Shown here: piece by piece, positions 1 to 9,566 of the stretch
How positions within the stretch are numbered: position 1 is the stretch's first letter
Layout: every line of letters begins with the position of its first letter
Source of the DNA: Clostridiales bacterium
Lineage (GTDB): Bacteria > Bacillota > Clostridia > Oscillospirales > Oscillospiraceae
Length of the DNA stretch: 64,000 nt
Assembly: GCA_012838665.1 (NCBI GenBank)
Contig: DUOX01000016.1
Coordinates: 1 to 64,000, forward strand
Direction: 5' to 3'
Position numbers and translations under genes: made by a program
Notes under the pieces: generated by a model
Seen by the model: the letters and a program-made list of their open reading frames with translations, nothing else
Databases searched by the model: none
What the model was told of the DNA's origin: nothing

Positions 1-2
1 GC

Positions 3-566
3 TATTACGAAGGAGTGACCCCAAACCCAGAACCGGTTATTAAAACGGATATTTTGAAAAGCGCATGGACTGAGGCCATGGACATTGCCGAAGCGGCGGA
101 CCATCCCGGCAAGCGCATTGCTTATATTATGGACGAGACCATCGGCGTTCTGGGAACTGTAGCCTCCGGCACCGCTTTCTTTGCCACGGCGGGGGTACTT
201 CTGTACACCTACACACCCATTTTCGACTGGATCGGATATATTTTCTGGCCGTTTATGAGAATTTCCCTTCCCGACAGCGCCGAAACCCTTCTTGCCTCCA
301 AGGGCGCCGCAGTATCCTTCCTTGAAGTTACGCTGCCCGCCCTCTTGGTCACCACTGGTCAGTGGACTTTGCGCATACGCTATATGCTGGCCGTAATCCC
401 CGTCACCTCAATTATCTTCCTGGCCAGCTTTGTCCCCTGTCTCATGGCCACCGAGATACCCGTAAAATTCTCCGATTTAGTCATCATATGGCTGGAGCGC
501 ATGATACTGTCCATTATAATTACAGGTATATTTGCAATTATCCTCTTCCCTGCCGGGGCCATGTAA
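3..566 (+). CDS. YjiH-family nucleoside-recognition (gate) membrane protein, C-terminal part
   Basis: The reading frame is open at the left edge, so only about the last 187 residues are present; the GTG at 15 is probably internal. The visible part has hydrophobic segments around a loop rich in acidic residues, plus two further membrane spans near the C-terminus ending LFPAGAM. This arrangement fits the C-terminal half of YjiH-type nucleoside recognition (Gate) domain proteins, which are integral membrane proteins of about 440 residues with unclear substrate. Family assignment is by pattern only. A short gap separates it from tatD on the same strand. Confidence 0.6.
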   Translation, partial: YYEGVTPNPEPVIKTDILKSAWTEAMDIAEAADHPGKRIAYIMDETIGVLGTVASGTAFFATAGVLLYTYTPIFDWIGYIFWPFMRISLPDSAETLLASKGAAVSFLEVTLPALLVTTGQWTLRIRYMLAVIPVTSIIFLASFVPCLMATEIPVKFSDLVIIWLERMILSIIITGIFAIILFPAGAM

Positions 567-694
567 GCTACATTGATAAAGCAATTAAAGGGCTGATGCA
601 GCTTATCTTGCATCAGCCCTTTCTTGCGGGTTTTGTCACTTTTGTGTTATACTTTCAAATAATAAAAGCACATGTTAAAGGAAGGGTAGTATTT

Positions 695-1456
695 ATGTTT
701 TTCGATACACACGCCCACTATGACGATGAGGCTTTTGACGGGGACAGATATAAACTTCTTGCTTCCATGCCGGAGCAGGGGGTTTCCCTTATCCTGAACC
801 CCGGCTGCAACAGGGACAGCTCCATGACGGCCATAGTACTGTCGGAGCGTTTTCCCCATGTGTATGCGGCAGTGGGCTGGCACCCCCATGACGCCATACT
901 CTTTGACACAGAGAGCCCGGAGCTTATCCGGAAATGGGCTGCGCATTCCAAGGTGGTAGCCATTGGAGAGATAGGCCTGGACTACCATTACAACTTTTCC
1001 CCGAGGGAGGTCCAGCGCGGGGTTTTTATTCGGCAATTGGAGCTTGCACGGGAGCTTAAACTGCCGGTCATCATACATGACCGGGAGGCCCACGGCGATT
1101 GCATGGAGATAATAAGAGAATTCCCGGAGCTTTGCGGTGTGTTCCACTGCTATTCCGGCAGTCCGGAAATGGCCCGGGAGATACTGAAATTGGGCTGGTA
1201 CCTGAGCTTTACCGGGGCAATCACCTTCAATAACGCCCGCCGCGCTCTAGAAACCATCAGCATATGTCCCATGGACCGCATAATGTTGGAAACCGACGCC
1301 CCCTATCTTGCCCCCGTTCCCCACAGGGGCAAGCGCAACGATTCCGGAAACCTGCCCCTTATTGCCCAGGTCATCGGCAGTATTAAGGGCTTAACCTCCC
1401 AGGAGGTTGCCGCCATAACGGCGGAAAATGGCAAAAGATTTTTTGGAATAAAATAG
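695..1456 (+). CDS. tatD: TatD family metal-dependent hydrolase (DNase)
   Basis: A 253-residue TIM-barrel metallohydrolase of normal TatD length. Metal ligands are visible: the DTHAH motif (His6, His8), Glu92 in GEIGLDYHY, His128 in IIHDREAHGD, His151 in HCYSG, and Asp201 in ETDAPYLAP. TatD enzymes are cytoplasmic Mg-dependent 3'-5' exonucleases and DNases. The frame is open upstream to 362, but the ATG at 695 has a good ribosome-binding site (AAGGAAGGG about 8 bases upstream) and begins exactly where the family does. The upstream frame overlaps the preceding gene and is not coding. Confidence 0.92.
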   Translation: MFFDTHAHYDDEAFDGDRYKLLASMPEQGVSLILNPGCNRDSSMTAIVLSERFPHVYAAVGWHPHDAILFDTESPELIRKWAAHSKVVAIGEIGLDYHYNFSPREVQRGVFIRQLELARELKLPVIIHDREAHGDCMEIIREFPELCGVFHCYSGSPEMAREILKLGWYLSFTGAITFNNARRALETISICPMDRIMLETDAPYLAPVPHRGKRNDSGNLPLIAQVIGSIKGLTSQEVAAITAENGKRFFGIK

Positions 1457-1522
1457 ATATGCTATTCTGCCAACAAAAATGTCCCCCTGGCCTTTGCAGG
1501 ATGAGGTCAGGGGGCAGCTTAT

Positions 1523-2596
1523 TCATTGTATATTGTTCTTGTTGTATACCTCGTGTCCGAGTATGCCTGAAAGTTCCACGAGGATGTTGCTCATATTAGT
1601 TCTATTGTAGCTTGTCTCTGCGCTCCGGAATCTTGCGGAGGGCTTGATATTAGCGTCCAGAGTGACCCGGACTGAGGTCCCCTGTCCTTCACGGCTCTCG
1701 ATAATCAGAGTCCCTCCATGCAGCTCCGCTATGGCCTTGGATATGCAAAGGCCCAACCCTGCTCCCCTGGCCAAATCTGTAAGGGACACGTTTTGCTTGT
1801 AGCGTTCAAAAACTGTGCTGAGTATCTCCGGCGGTATGCCGGTGCCGTTATCATCAACAGAGAGAATAAGCTGGTTTTTTAGCCTTTTTAGGGACATGCA
1901 TATCTTGTCCCCCTTCTTTGTGTGTTTCAGGCTGTTAGAGAGCAGGTTCAAAAGAAGTCGCTCCAGCTTGCCGCCGTCCACAACCGCCAGGACGGGGCTT
2001 TCTTTGCATTCAAAGGAAATCTTCACACCCCTGTCCTCTACCAGTTGGCTGACTGTGGCCACAAGCTCTGAACAGAGCTCCGTGACATCCGTCATTGCAG
2101 GGGAAAAAACCATATTGTTCCCCATGGTGTCGGATACTGCCTCAAGGTGGCTTATAAGCCTGAGCAGCGAGAAATAGTTGTGGTAAAACATTGAGGAATA
2201 GGTTTCCAGCTTGGGATCGGAGCTTAAATCAATCCTGCCCAAAACCTGATCGGCAGCCATACGGAGATTTAAAAGGCTGGAACGCAGAGCTGCCGTAATC
2301 AGAGGCGGGATTAAGGCTTTTTCCTGGGCAATAAAAACATAATAACGCGTGTCCCCTTTTTTTATGGATTGAACCGACATGGACTGGCCATTGATTACCG
2401 CAGAGGCAAGAAAACTTTCGCCCTTCTCCGACAATATATGCTCAGGCAGAATTTCCTCGGAAGGAGTCCCAATAGTTTCCTGTCCAAAAAATGCCAACGC
2501 AGACGAGTTGGCATAAATAACGGTTTTGCTCTTTACTCCTAATATGGGATCTCTGTTAATATCCATAATTTCCTTTAACTGTTCCCTCATATTCAT
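1523..2596 (-). CDS. PAS/HATPase_c histidine-kinase-like protein lacking the H-box histidine
   Basis: 357 residues. Residues about 10-90 look like a small PAS-type sensor domain. Residues 100-155 are the two-helix dimerisation region, and 165-315 are a HATPase_c domain with N box (NLLSNSLKH, 217-225), G1 box (DDNGTG, 248-253) and G2 box (GAGLGL, 278-283). The expected HELRTPL motif reads AALRSSL (102-108), so the phosphoacceptor histidine is Ala. There is no transmembrane segment and no response regulator nearby. The protein may bind ATP and signal without autophosphorylation, or act on a partner. ATG at 2596 is chosen for its GGAGG ribosome-binding site; a 55-residue upstream extension would span the likely promoter. 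Confidence 0.75.
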   Translation of the reverse strand: MNMREQLKEIMDINRDPILGVKSKTVIYANSSALAFFGQETIGTPSEEILPEHILSEKGESFLASAVINGQSMSVQSIKKGDTRYYVFIAQEKALIPPLITAALRSSLLNLRMAADQVLGRIDLSSDPKLETYSSMFYHNYFSLLRLISHLEAVSDTMGNNMVFSPAMTDVTELCSELVATVSQLVEDRGVKISFECKESPVLAVVDGGKLERLLLNLLSNSLKHTKKGDKICMSLKRLKNQLILSVDDNGTGIPPEILSTVFERYKQNVSLTDLARGAGLGLCISKAIAELHGGTLIIESREGQGTSVRVTLDANIKPSARFRSAETSYNRTNMSNILVELSGILGHEVYNKNNIQ

Positions 2597-2695
2597 GTTT
2601 ACCTCCGGCTCTCCACCGAATGATATCTTATGTAAAAAAACTCGTTTTATTGAATAATTCGTTCTACAAAATACTTCAAAATACTTATGAATGTG

Positions 2696-2724
2696 ATTAT
2701 AGCAAAAAAAAATCAGAGGTACAA
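2696..2724 (-). promoter_or_regulatory. Candidate sigma-A promoter of the histidine-kinase-like gene
   Basis: On the minus strand there is a TTGTAC -35 (2719-2724), 17 bases, then a TATAAT -10 (2696-2701), about 95 bases upstream of the ATG at 2596. Assigned by pattern only. Confidence 0.5.
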
Positions 2725-2761
2725 TCCCCATTGTCAAATCTTGTTGAAAAAATGGCATCAT

Positions 2762-2982
2762 ACATTATAACGTCATTACCATTACAAACGTTTGAAATAT
2801 CAGTTCACTTTTTGCACAAATATCGAGTTACGGTGCGCCCAGCGCACAATTAGGTGCAAATATAGCGTTTGCATCGCCTGGTAAGTAGATATACAATAAA
2901 AAAGAAAAGAATACTACATTACATTTGTTTACATAGAGATGAGAAAATTCACTATCTCTGTATTTTGGAGGTTGATGGAAAT
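2762..2982. other. AT-rich divergent intergenic region with a 6-3-6 palindrome
   Basis: Between the kinase-like gene and gapdh. It holds a perfect palindrome GTGCGC-CCA-GCGCAC at 2833-2847, which could be an operator or a small hairpin. No convincing -35/-10 pair for the GAPDH gene was found, and no coding frame is convincing. Confidence 0.4.
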
Positions 2983-4047
<1,065 letters not shown>

Positions 4048-4067
4048 TCCTCATATATAATTATTAC

Positions 4068-4113
4068 AATCAAGTGGAGCGCTTCTAAATAGTCGCGCTC
4101 CACTTGATTTTTC
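4068..4113 (+). terminator. Rho-independent terminator after gap
   Basis: A perfect 15-bp stem (4068-4082 with 4095-4109) with a 12-base loop, followed by TTTTTCT. Confidence 0.9.
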
Positions 4114-4192
4114 TCCCTGCATGGTGTAAAGTAGATAAGCTTTAAACAGCCCGCATATATTTGTATGATACTAGATTATCGGGGGTGTCATC

Positions 4193-5812
4193 TTGTCAGA
4201 GACACGCAACCAGAACTACCTTCATGGCGCCGCGATTTTGGCGATCAGCGTCATAATAATAAAAATTCTTGGTGCTATTTATAAAATCCCTATGGGCAAC
4301 ATTTTGGGGGACGAAGGATTTACCCATTTTAATGTGGCCTATAACCTCTATAACGTTCTTCTTACCATTTCTACGGCAGGTCTGCCCGTGGCCGTATCAA
4401 AGATGATATCTGAGGCCAACACTCTTGGCAAGCCCATGCAGGTCAGGCGGATTTTCCGAGTGTCACTGGCAGCCTTTACCGTCCTTGGCACCGCCGGGAC
4501 GCTTATTATGTTTATCTACCCCACGGAGCTTGCAGTTTTCATGGAGGATGTGGAGGCAGCCCAGAGCATAAAGGCTATGGCACCTTCGGTTCTCATCGTA
4601 TGCATAATGTCCGCATTCAGAGGCTACACTCAGGGCCATTCGGATATGCGTCCCACCTCCATTTCCCAGGTTATTGAAGTGGCCGTCAAGGTGGCCTTTG
4701 GGCTGGCTCTGGCCTGGTATCTGTCCAAACAGGGAAAAAGCCTGCCCATCCTTTCCGCAGCCGCCATCTCCGGCGTGGCCGTAGGTTCGCTGGCCGCCTG
4801 TCTATATATCTGCCTGCACACAATGCGTGGCATAAAAAGAAACCGCCGTGCCCTGCCGAATCCCGACGTGCCGGAGCGAAGCGGCAAAATACTTAAAAAG
4901 CTTATAAAAATAGGCGTGCCCATTGCCCTTGGATCTTCCGTACTAAGCGTCATCACTCTTGTAAATACTAAGCTTATACTGGGCCGCCTGCAAAGCGCCG
5001 CCGGATTAGGTCCCACCGATGCCCTTGTGCTTTTCGGCGTTTATTCCAAGGCGATGACCCTTTATAATCTGCCCGCGGCCTTTATAACTCCCCTTACTGT
5101 CAGCGTGGTTCCGGCTATTGCCGCCCACATGGCAAAAAAGAGCTACCGCGAGGCAAGGGTAGTGGCGGAATCCTCTCTGCGAATATCATCCATAATCGCC
5201 CTTCCCATGGGCGTCGGCCTTTCTGTTTTGTGCACTCCCATAATGAATGTGCTCTACCCAGGCAGCGCTTCTCAGGGCCCCCTGCTTCTGAGTATTATGG
5301 GTATAGCCTCTTTCTTTGTCTGCACCTCTCTTATTACAACGTCAATTTTGCAGGCAGGGGGACTGGAACGGCTCCCCATGATAACCATGGTCATAGGCGG
5401 CGCTATTAACCTTATATTAAACTGGTTTTTAGTAGGCAATCCCAAAATTAATATAGTCGGGGCCCCCGTTGGCACCCTTTGCTGTTATGTGTTCATGAGC
5501 GGCCTGAATCTTATATTCATTATGACAAGCTTGCCTGAAAAGCCCAGACTGGGCAGGGCTTTCCTGCTGCCGGCCTTTAACTGTGCCATCATGGGCCTTG
5601 TCGCGTGGCTCCTTTATCCGGCCATTCTTGGCCTTTTGGGGGCCGGACCCCAGCCCGAACGCCTTACGGCAATGATTGCAATGGTTGGCTCCATAGCCAT
5701 TGCCGTATTGGTTTATCTTTTCCTGACCATCTCCACCAGGGCTATTACCATTGAGGATATGAAACTTATCCCAAAGGGCGAGAAAATTGCAAGGCTGTTA
5801 AAAATACATTAA
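4193..5812 (+). CDS. SpoVB/MurJ-like polysaccharide flippase (MOP superfamily)
   Basis: 539 residues with about 14 hydrophobic segments and the MVF/MATE-like N-terminus GAAILAISVIIIKILGAIYKIPMGNILGDEGF, typical of SpoVB and YtgP-type proteins. Known relatives flip lipid-linked precursors such as lipid II or cortex precursors across the membrane. It starts a same-strand run with mazG, an HU gene and an S4-domain gene, matching the Bacillus yabM-yabN-yabO order, so the yabM/spoVB-type role is favoured. The start is TTG at 4193, 8 bases after GGGGG. Confidence 0.88.
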   Translation: MSETRNQNYLHGAAILAISVIIIKILGAIYKIPMGNILGDEGFTHFNVAYNLYNVLLTISTAGLPVAVSKMISEANTLGKPMQVRRIFRVSLAAFTVLGTAGTLIMFIYPTELAVFMEDVEAAQSIKAMAPSVLIVCIMSAFRGYTQGHSDMRPTSISQVIEVAVKVAFGLALAWYLSKQGKSLPILSAAAISGVAVGSLAACLYICLHTMRGIKRNRRALPNPDVPERSGKILKKLIKIGVPIALGSSVLSVITLVNTKLILGRLQSAAGLGPTDALVLFGVYSKAMTLYNLPAAFITPLTVSVVPAIAAHMAKKSYREARVVAESSLRISSIIALPMGVGLSVLCTPIMNVLYPGSASQGPLLLSIMGIASFFVCTSLITTSILQAGGLERLPMITMVIGGAINLILNWFLVGNPKINIVGAPVGTLCCYVFMSGLNLIFIMTSLPEKPRLGRAFLLPAFNCAIMGLVAWLLYPAILGLLGAGPQPERLTAMIAMVGSIAIAVLVYLFLTISTRAITIEDMKLIPKGEKIARLLKIH

Positions 5813-5875
5813 TTCGAAAATTTTGTTATAAATCAAGCATTTTATTAAAAAATATCTTGCAGAAGGAAAGAAAGT

Positions 5876-6697
5876 ATGGTAGATTTTGAATACAAGAAAA
5901 ATTATGATTTAGGCGATTTCAGAAAAATCATAGCAATCCTCCGGGGTGAGGGTGGTTGTCCCTGGGACCGTGAGCAGACCCACGCCAGCATCCGTCGGAA
6001 TTTACTGGAGGAAGCCTACGAGGTTTGCGAGGCCATAGACGAGGGCGACTGCGGACATCTCCGCGAAGAATTAGGAGACCTGCTGATGCAGGTCATCTTT
6101 CACGCCCGTATTGAGGAAGAAGCCGACCGTTTCGACCTGGATGATGTGGCCGACATGGCGTGCAAAAAGCTGATTAACCGGCATCCCCACGTTTTCGGCA
6201 ATCTTCAGGTGGAGGATTCACGCCAGGTTCTCCAGAACTGGGACCAGATAAAGATGGCGGAGAAATCTCAGGACACCACGGCCTCGGCCATGGAAGGCGT
6301 CGCCAGAAGTCTGCCAGCCCTTTGGCGCTCGGAAAAGATTCAAAACAAGGCTAAAAAAGTAGGCTTTGACTGGCCGGATATCAGCGGCGCAATGGACAAG
6401 CTCCAGGAGGAACTGTCCGAACTGCAGGAGGCCATAGCCTCCGGGGATAGGCAAAGCGTCTTTGAAGAGCTGGGTGACCTTTTATTTTCAGTTGTTAATG
6501 TCAGCCGCTTCGCCGGTGTGGACCCGGAATCAGCCCTCCACCAGGCCTGCGAAAAATTCCTCCGCCGCTTCAGGTATCTTGAGGAGGAGGCCGCCCAGCG
6601 TGGTTTGGAGCTTAGCAATATGAGCCTTGACCAGATGGAGGAAATCTATCAACAGGGCCGAAAAACCCTTGAGGGAAAGGATTCTTCAACAATTTAG
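5876..6697 (+). CDS. mazG: Nucleoside triphosphate pyrophosphohydrolase MazG
   Basis: 273 residues with two tandem MazG domains. The N-terminal domain shows GGCPWDREQTH (27-36) and the metal-binding EEAYE (45-49) and EELGDLL (64-70); the second repeats EELSELQEA and EELGDLLFSVVNVSR. MazG hydrolyses NTPs and dNTPs to monophosphates and pyrophosphate, removing damaged or excess nucleotides. Length matches E. coli MazG. A GAAGGAAAG ribosome-binding site precedes the ATG. It lies 63 bases after the SpoVB-like gene. Confidence 0.93.
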   Translation: MVDFEYKKNYDLGDFRKIIAILRGEGGCPWDREQTHASIRRNLLEEAYEVCEAIDEGDCGHLREELGDLLMQVIFHARIEEEADRFDLDDVADMACKKLINRHPHVFGNLQVEDSRQVLQNWDQIKMAEKSQDTTASAMEGVARSLPALWRSEKIQNKAKKVGFDWPDISGAMDKLQEELSELQEAIASGDRQSVFEELGDLLFSVVNVSRFAGVDPESALHQACEKFLRRFRYLEEEAAQRGLELSNMSLDQMEEIYQQGRKTLEGKDSSTI

Positions 6698-6783
6698 TCA
6701 GGACTTTGCATAAGCAGTTAATGTATAGTGCAAAATTCCATATAAATAAGCGGCGTGTGCCGTAAATTTTAGGAGGTTAACTA

Positions 6784-7059
6784 ATGAATAAGGCTGAACT
6801 GATTGCGGAAGTAGCAAAGAAAGCAGGCTTGTCCAAAAAGGATAGCGAGAAGGCTGTCAACGCCGCTCTGGAGACTATCACTTCTTCTTTAGAGGCCGGC
6901 GAAAAGGTCCAGCTGGTTGGCTTTGGCGTATTCGACGTAAAGCATAGGGGAGTCCGCATTGGACGCAATCCCAAGACCAAGGAGGAAATCGAGATTCCGG
7001 CTATTCGAGTTCCCACTTTCAAGGCCGGCAAAGCTCTTAAGGACGCTGTTGCAAAATAA
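6784..7059 (+). CDS. hup: HU family DNA-binding protein
   Basis: 91 residues with the full HU/IHF fold: [32 protein letters not shown] and the beta-arm [16 protein letters not shown] with the intercalating proline. It is a nucleoid protein that bends DNA as a dimer. A very strong AGGAGG ribosome-binding site lies at 6771-6776. Its position between mazG and the S4 gene is a common clostridial arrangement. Confidence 0.96.
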   Translation: MNKAELIAEVAKKAGLSKKDSEKAVNAALETITSSLEAGEKVQLVGFGVFDVKHRGVRIGRNPKTKEEIEIPAIRVPTFKAGKALKDAVAK

Positions 7060-7113
7060 AACTACCCTCTTTAGTCTTAACTTGGGCGCATAAATACAAC
7101 TTGGGAGCATGAT

Positions 7114-7356
7114 ATGCGACTTGATAAATTTCTTAAGGTTTCCAGGCTCATCAAACGCCGTACGGTGGCAAACGAGGCTTGCGACGGTGGCCGCGTTCTT
7201 GTCAACGGGAAACCCGCCAAGGCCTCTTACGAAGTAAAGATTGGAGATATACTGGAGGTGGCCTTTGGCCAGCGCACCTTAAAAGTGGAGGTGTTGGCGG
7301 TTAGCGAACACGCCACCAAGTCGGAAGCTCCTGCCATGTACCGGGAAATAGTTTGA
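7114..7356 (+). CDS. rqcP: S4-domain RNA-binding protein, RqcP/Hsp15-like
   Basis: 80 residues made up almost entirely of an S4 domain (MRLDKFLKVSRLIKRRTVANEACDGGRVLVNGKPAKASYEVKIGDILEV). RqcP (YabO) binds 50S-peptidyl-tRNA complexes and helps RqcH add alanine tails in ribosome quality control. The size and the position after mazG support RqcP over larger S4 proteins. YabP and YabQ, which usually follow, are absent here: a terminator and convergent trpB2 come next. Confidence 0.88.
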   Translation: MRLDKFLKVSRLIKRRTVANEACDGGRVLVNGKPAKASYEVKIGDILEVAFGQRTLKVEVLAVSEHATKSEAPAMYREIV

Positions 7357-7412
7357 TTTCAAAAGCATATACTGTTCCCGTTCATTTAAAGCGTTAATAC
7401 TAATGAAATAAC

Positions 7413-7447
7413 AACCGCCCAGCGGGTTCCCCCGCCGGGCGGTTTGC
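7413..7447. terminator. Bidirectional terminator between rqcP and trpB2
   Basis: A 14-bp GC-rich stem with one mismatch (7413-7426 with 7431-7444) in a convergent gap, with short T/A tracts on both sides. Confidence 0.8.
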
Positions 7448-7453
7448 ATTTTA

Positions 7454-8827
7454 TCATTCGCCAATTACGGGCAAACTGGCAAAACCCCGTTCCAGTTCTT
7501 CATCCGTGGGGATATAGTCTGTCATGGTCCCCTCCCTGTATTCCTGATATGCGGCCAAGTCGAAGTATCCGGTGCCCGTCAGGCCAAAGAGAATCTTCTT
7601 CTTTTCTCCTGTTTCCCGGCATTTAATGGCCTCCTCAATGGCCACCTGTATGGCGTGGCTGCTCTCCGGGGCAGGCAGGGTGCCTTCGCAGCGGCAGAAC
7701 ATGGTGGCCGCCTCAAACACCGTTGTCTGCTTAACCGCCCTGGGTTTAATATAGCCGTCATGGACCAGCTTTGAAATAACCGAACTCATGCCGTGGTACC
7801 GGAGTCCCCCCGCATGGTTGGGAGATGGCATAAAGCCGCTTCCCAGGGTGTACATCTTCACCAGCGGGGTAGTCCGCCCGGTGTCGCCATAGTCGTAGGC
7901 ATAGCGCCCCCTGGTGAGAGTTGGACAGCTGGCGGGCTCTACTGCCACGAATTCCACATTATTCCTTCCCTCCAGACGGTCAGCCATATACGGGGCTATC
8001 AGCCCTCCTAGGTTGGACCCGCCGCCGGCGCATCCGATAATGATGTCGGGGGTCACATTATACCTGTCCAGGGCTATCTTAGCCTCCAAACCGACTATAC
8101 TCTGGTGAAGCAGTACATGGTTCATAACGCTGCCCAGAACATAACGGCACCTGTCCGATTTCATGGAAACCTCTATGGCCTCGGAAATGGCACAGCCCAG
8201 ACTGCCTCCCGTTTCAGGATCTTTCGCCAGGATACTGCGCCCCACCTGGGTTGTCTCAGAGGGTGAAGGTATGACATTGGCCCCGTAGGTCTCCATTACC
8301 GCCTTCCGGTAGGGTTTCTGCTGGGCGGAGACCTTTACCATATACACGGTAAGGTCAAGGCCATAGAAGGCCGCGGCCATGGACAGGGCCGTTCCCCACT
8401 GCCCAGCCCCCGTCTCCGTAGTGACGGAGGTCAGGCCCTGCTGCTTGGCGTAATACACCTGAGGTATGGCCGAATTCAGTTTATGGCTGCCGGAGGTGTT
8501 GGTACCCTCGAACTTATAATATATTTCCGCCGGAGTGTCCAGCACTCTCTCCAGATTATATGCCCTGACCACAGGTGAAGGTCGGTACATCTTATAGAAT
8601 TCCAGGACCGGTTCGGGTATTTCAATAAGCTTATCGGTGAAGTTCAGCTCCTGTTTTACGCATTCTTCGCAAAACACCTGGCTGAGTTCCCCGGCGGTGA
8701 CCGGTTCGCCCGTCTGGGGATTCAGCATGGGTTCAAGGGGCTCCGGCAAAAATGCCTGGAGGTTCAGCCAAAACCTGGGCATATCGTTTTCGGTAATGAA
8801 AATCTTGTAGGGTACGTGATTGCTCAT
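7454..8827 (-). CDS. trpB: TrpB-like pyridoxal-phosphate-dependent tryptophan synthase (TrpB2 type)
   Basis: 457 residues, longer than classical TrpB (about 400), with the extended N-terminus of the TrpB2 class. The PLP lysine is Lys116 in GSHKLNSA, the catalytic Glu138 is in TETGAGQWG, and the phosphate loop is GCAGGGSN (265-272). It condenses indole and serine to tryptophan. TrpB2 enzymes often work without TrpA, and no trpA is present here, which suggests indole salvage. ATG at 8827 follows an AAAGGAGG site. The upstream frame extension is the untranslated T-box leader. A TGG specifier codon in that leader supports tryptophan-responsive control. Confidence 0.93.
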   Translation of the reverse strand: MSNHVPYKIFITENDMPRFWLNLQAFLPEPLEPMLNPQTGEPVTAGELSQVFCEECVKQELNFTDKLIEIPEPVLEFYKMYRPSPVVRAYNLERVLDTPAEIYYKFEGTNTSGSHKLNSAIPQVYYAKQQGLTSVTTETGAGQWGTALSMAAAFYGLDLTVYMVKVSAQQKPYRKAVMETYGANVIPSPSETTQVGRSILAKDPETGGSLGCAISEAIEVSMKSDRCRYVLGSVMNHVLLHQSIVGLEAKIALDRYNVTPDIIIGCAGGGSNLGGLIAPYMADRLEGRNNVEFVAVEPASCPTLTRGRYAYDYGDTGRTTPLVKMYTLGSGFMPSPNHAGGLRYHGMSSVISKLVHDGYIKPRAVKQTTVFEAATMFCRCEGTLPAPESSHAIQVAIEEAIKCRETGEKKKILFGLTGTGYFDLAAYQEYREGTMTDYIPTDEELERGFASLPVIGE

Positions 8828-8857
8828 GGTTTTTTCCTCCTTTTTCCGAAGCAGGGT

Positions 8858-9134
8858 ACAAAAAAAGCCCCTGCCTCTGCATAATATTTGCAGGGACAAG
8901 AGCATAAAACTCCTGCGGTGCCACCCGGCTTGGCGCGCTTTTGCGCCCACTTTGCCCGCATATAAATGCGGCGACCAGTGATAACGGCAGGTCACCCCGT
9001 CTCCCCTACTCGGACAATTCCTTTCAGTTCGCCCTCCCGAGCCCATTCCCCCCGCCCTCAGTGCCGCGTTTCCACCATCAGCGGCTCTCTAAAACTGACA
9101 TTTAACGGAAGTACTACTCTCGGTCATCGGATTA
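8858..9134 (-). ncRNA. T-box riboswitch, tryptophan-specific
   Basis: Reading the minus strand from about 9134: a long stem I region containing AGAGAGCCGC and the candidate specifier GAA-TGG (TGG at 9045-9043), then the T-box core GGGTGGCACCGC (8925-8914), then a terminator in which a CCCTGC/GCAGGG stem ends in seven T residues (about 8894-8861). In T-box RNAs, uncharged tRNA pairs with the specifier and the T-box bulge and stabilises the antiterminator. TGG calls tRNA-Trp, which agrees with trpB downstream. Confidence 0.93.
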
Positions 9135-9140
9135 GCGCGT

Positions 9141-9169
9141 ATTATAACCTCTCCTCACCTTCTTGTCAA
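9141..9169 (-). promoter_or_regulatory. Sigma-A promoter of the trpB2 T-box transcript
   Basis: A perfect TTGACA (9169-9164), exactly 17 bases, and a perfect TATAAT (9146-9141) on the minus strand, giving a start near 9134, just upstream of T-box stem I. Confidence 0.9.
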
Positions 9170-9566
9170 GAGCTGTTTTTCCTGTCGAAAACACCAATTA
9201 TTAGTGTTTTTTTGTTATTATGTAAAGTAAAACTGAATATTTTAGGGCATTTTGTTGGTAAAAATGATGTTGATAACTCTGTTGAAAATGTGCAAAACCT
9301 TGATTTTCAAAGATTTGTGAAAAGTGGCTTGTCTGGGCAAATATTCATGGGACCATGAATAAACCATAATTGTTTTAAACAGGCTATTTATCACATTGCA
9401 AATTATGCAATTATCCATTTTCCTCTTGACAAGACCGGTTCATTTGTCAGGCAAAAGTCGGCTTTTGAGATTTGTACTATAATTTCGATGCTTTTTCTCC
9501 GCATTTGCATATTTATCCCGCTAACTCCATATGCTTACACCAGAAAAATGTATTCGGAGGCACGCT
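9170..9566. other. AT-rich intergenic region between trpB2 promoter and dacF
   Basis: No coding frame is convincing. Two DnaA-box-like 9-mers lie at 9268-9276 (TGTTGATAA) and 9280-9288 (TGTTGAAAA). A TATAAT at 9478-9483 may be the dacF -10, but no good -35 lies at the right distance. Confidence 0.4.

Noticed and set aside
9210..9320. Chromosomal replication origin
   Set aside because: Only two weak DnaA-like boxes and no dnaA, dnaN or box cluster in the window.
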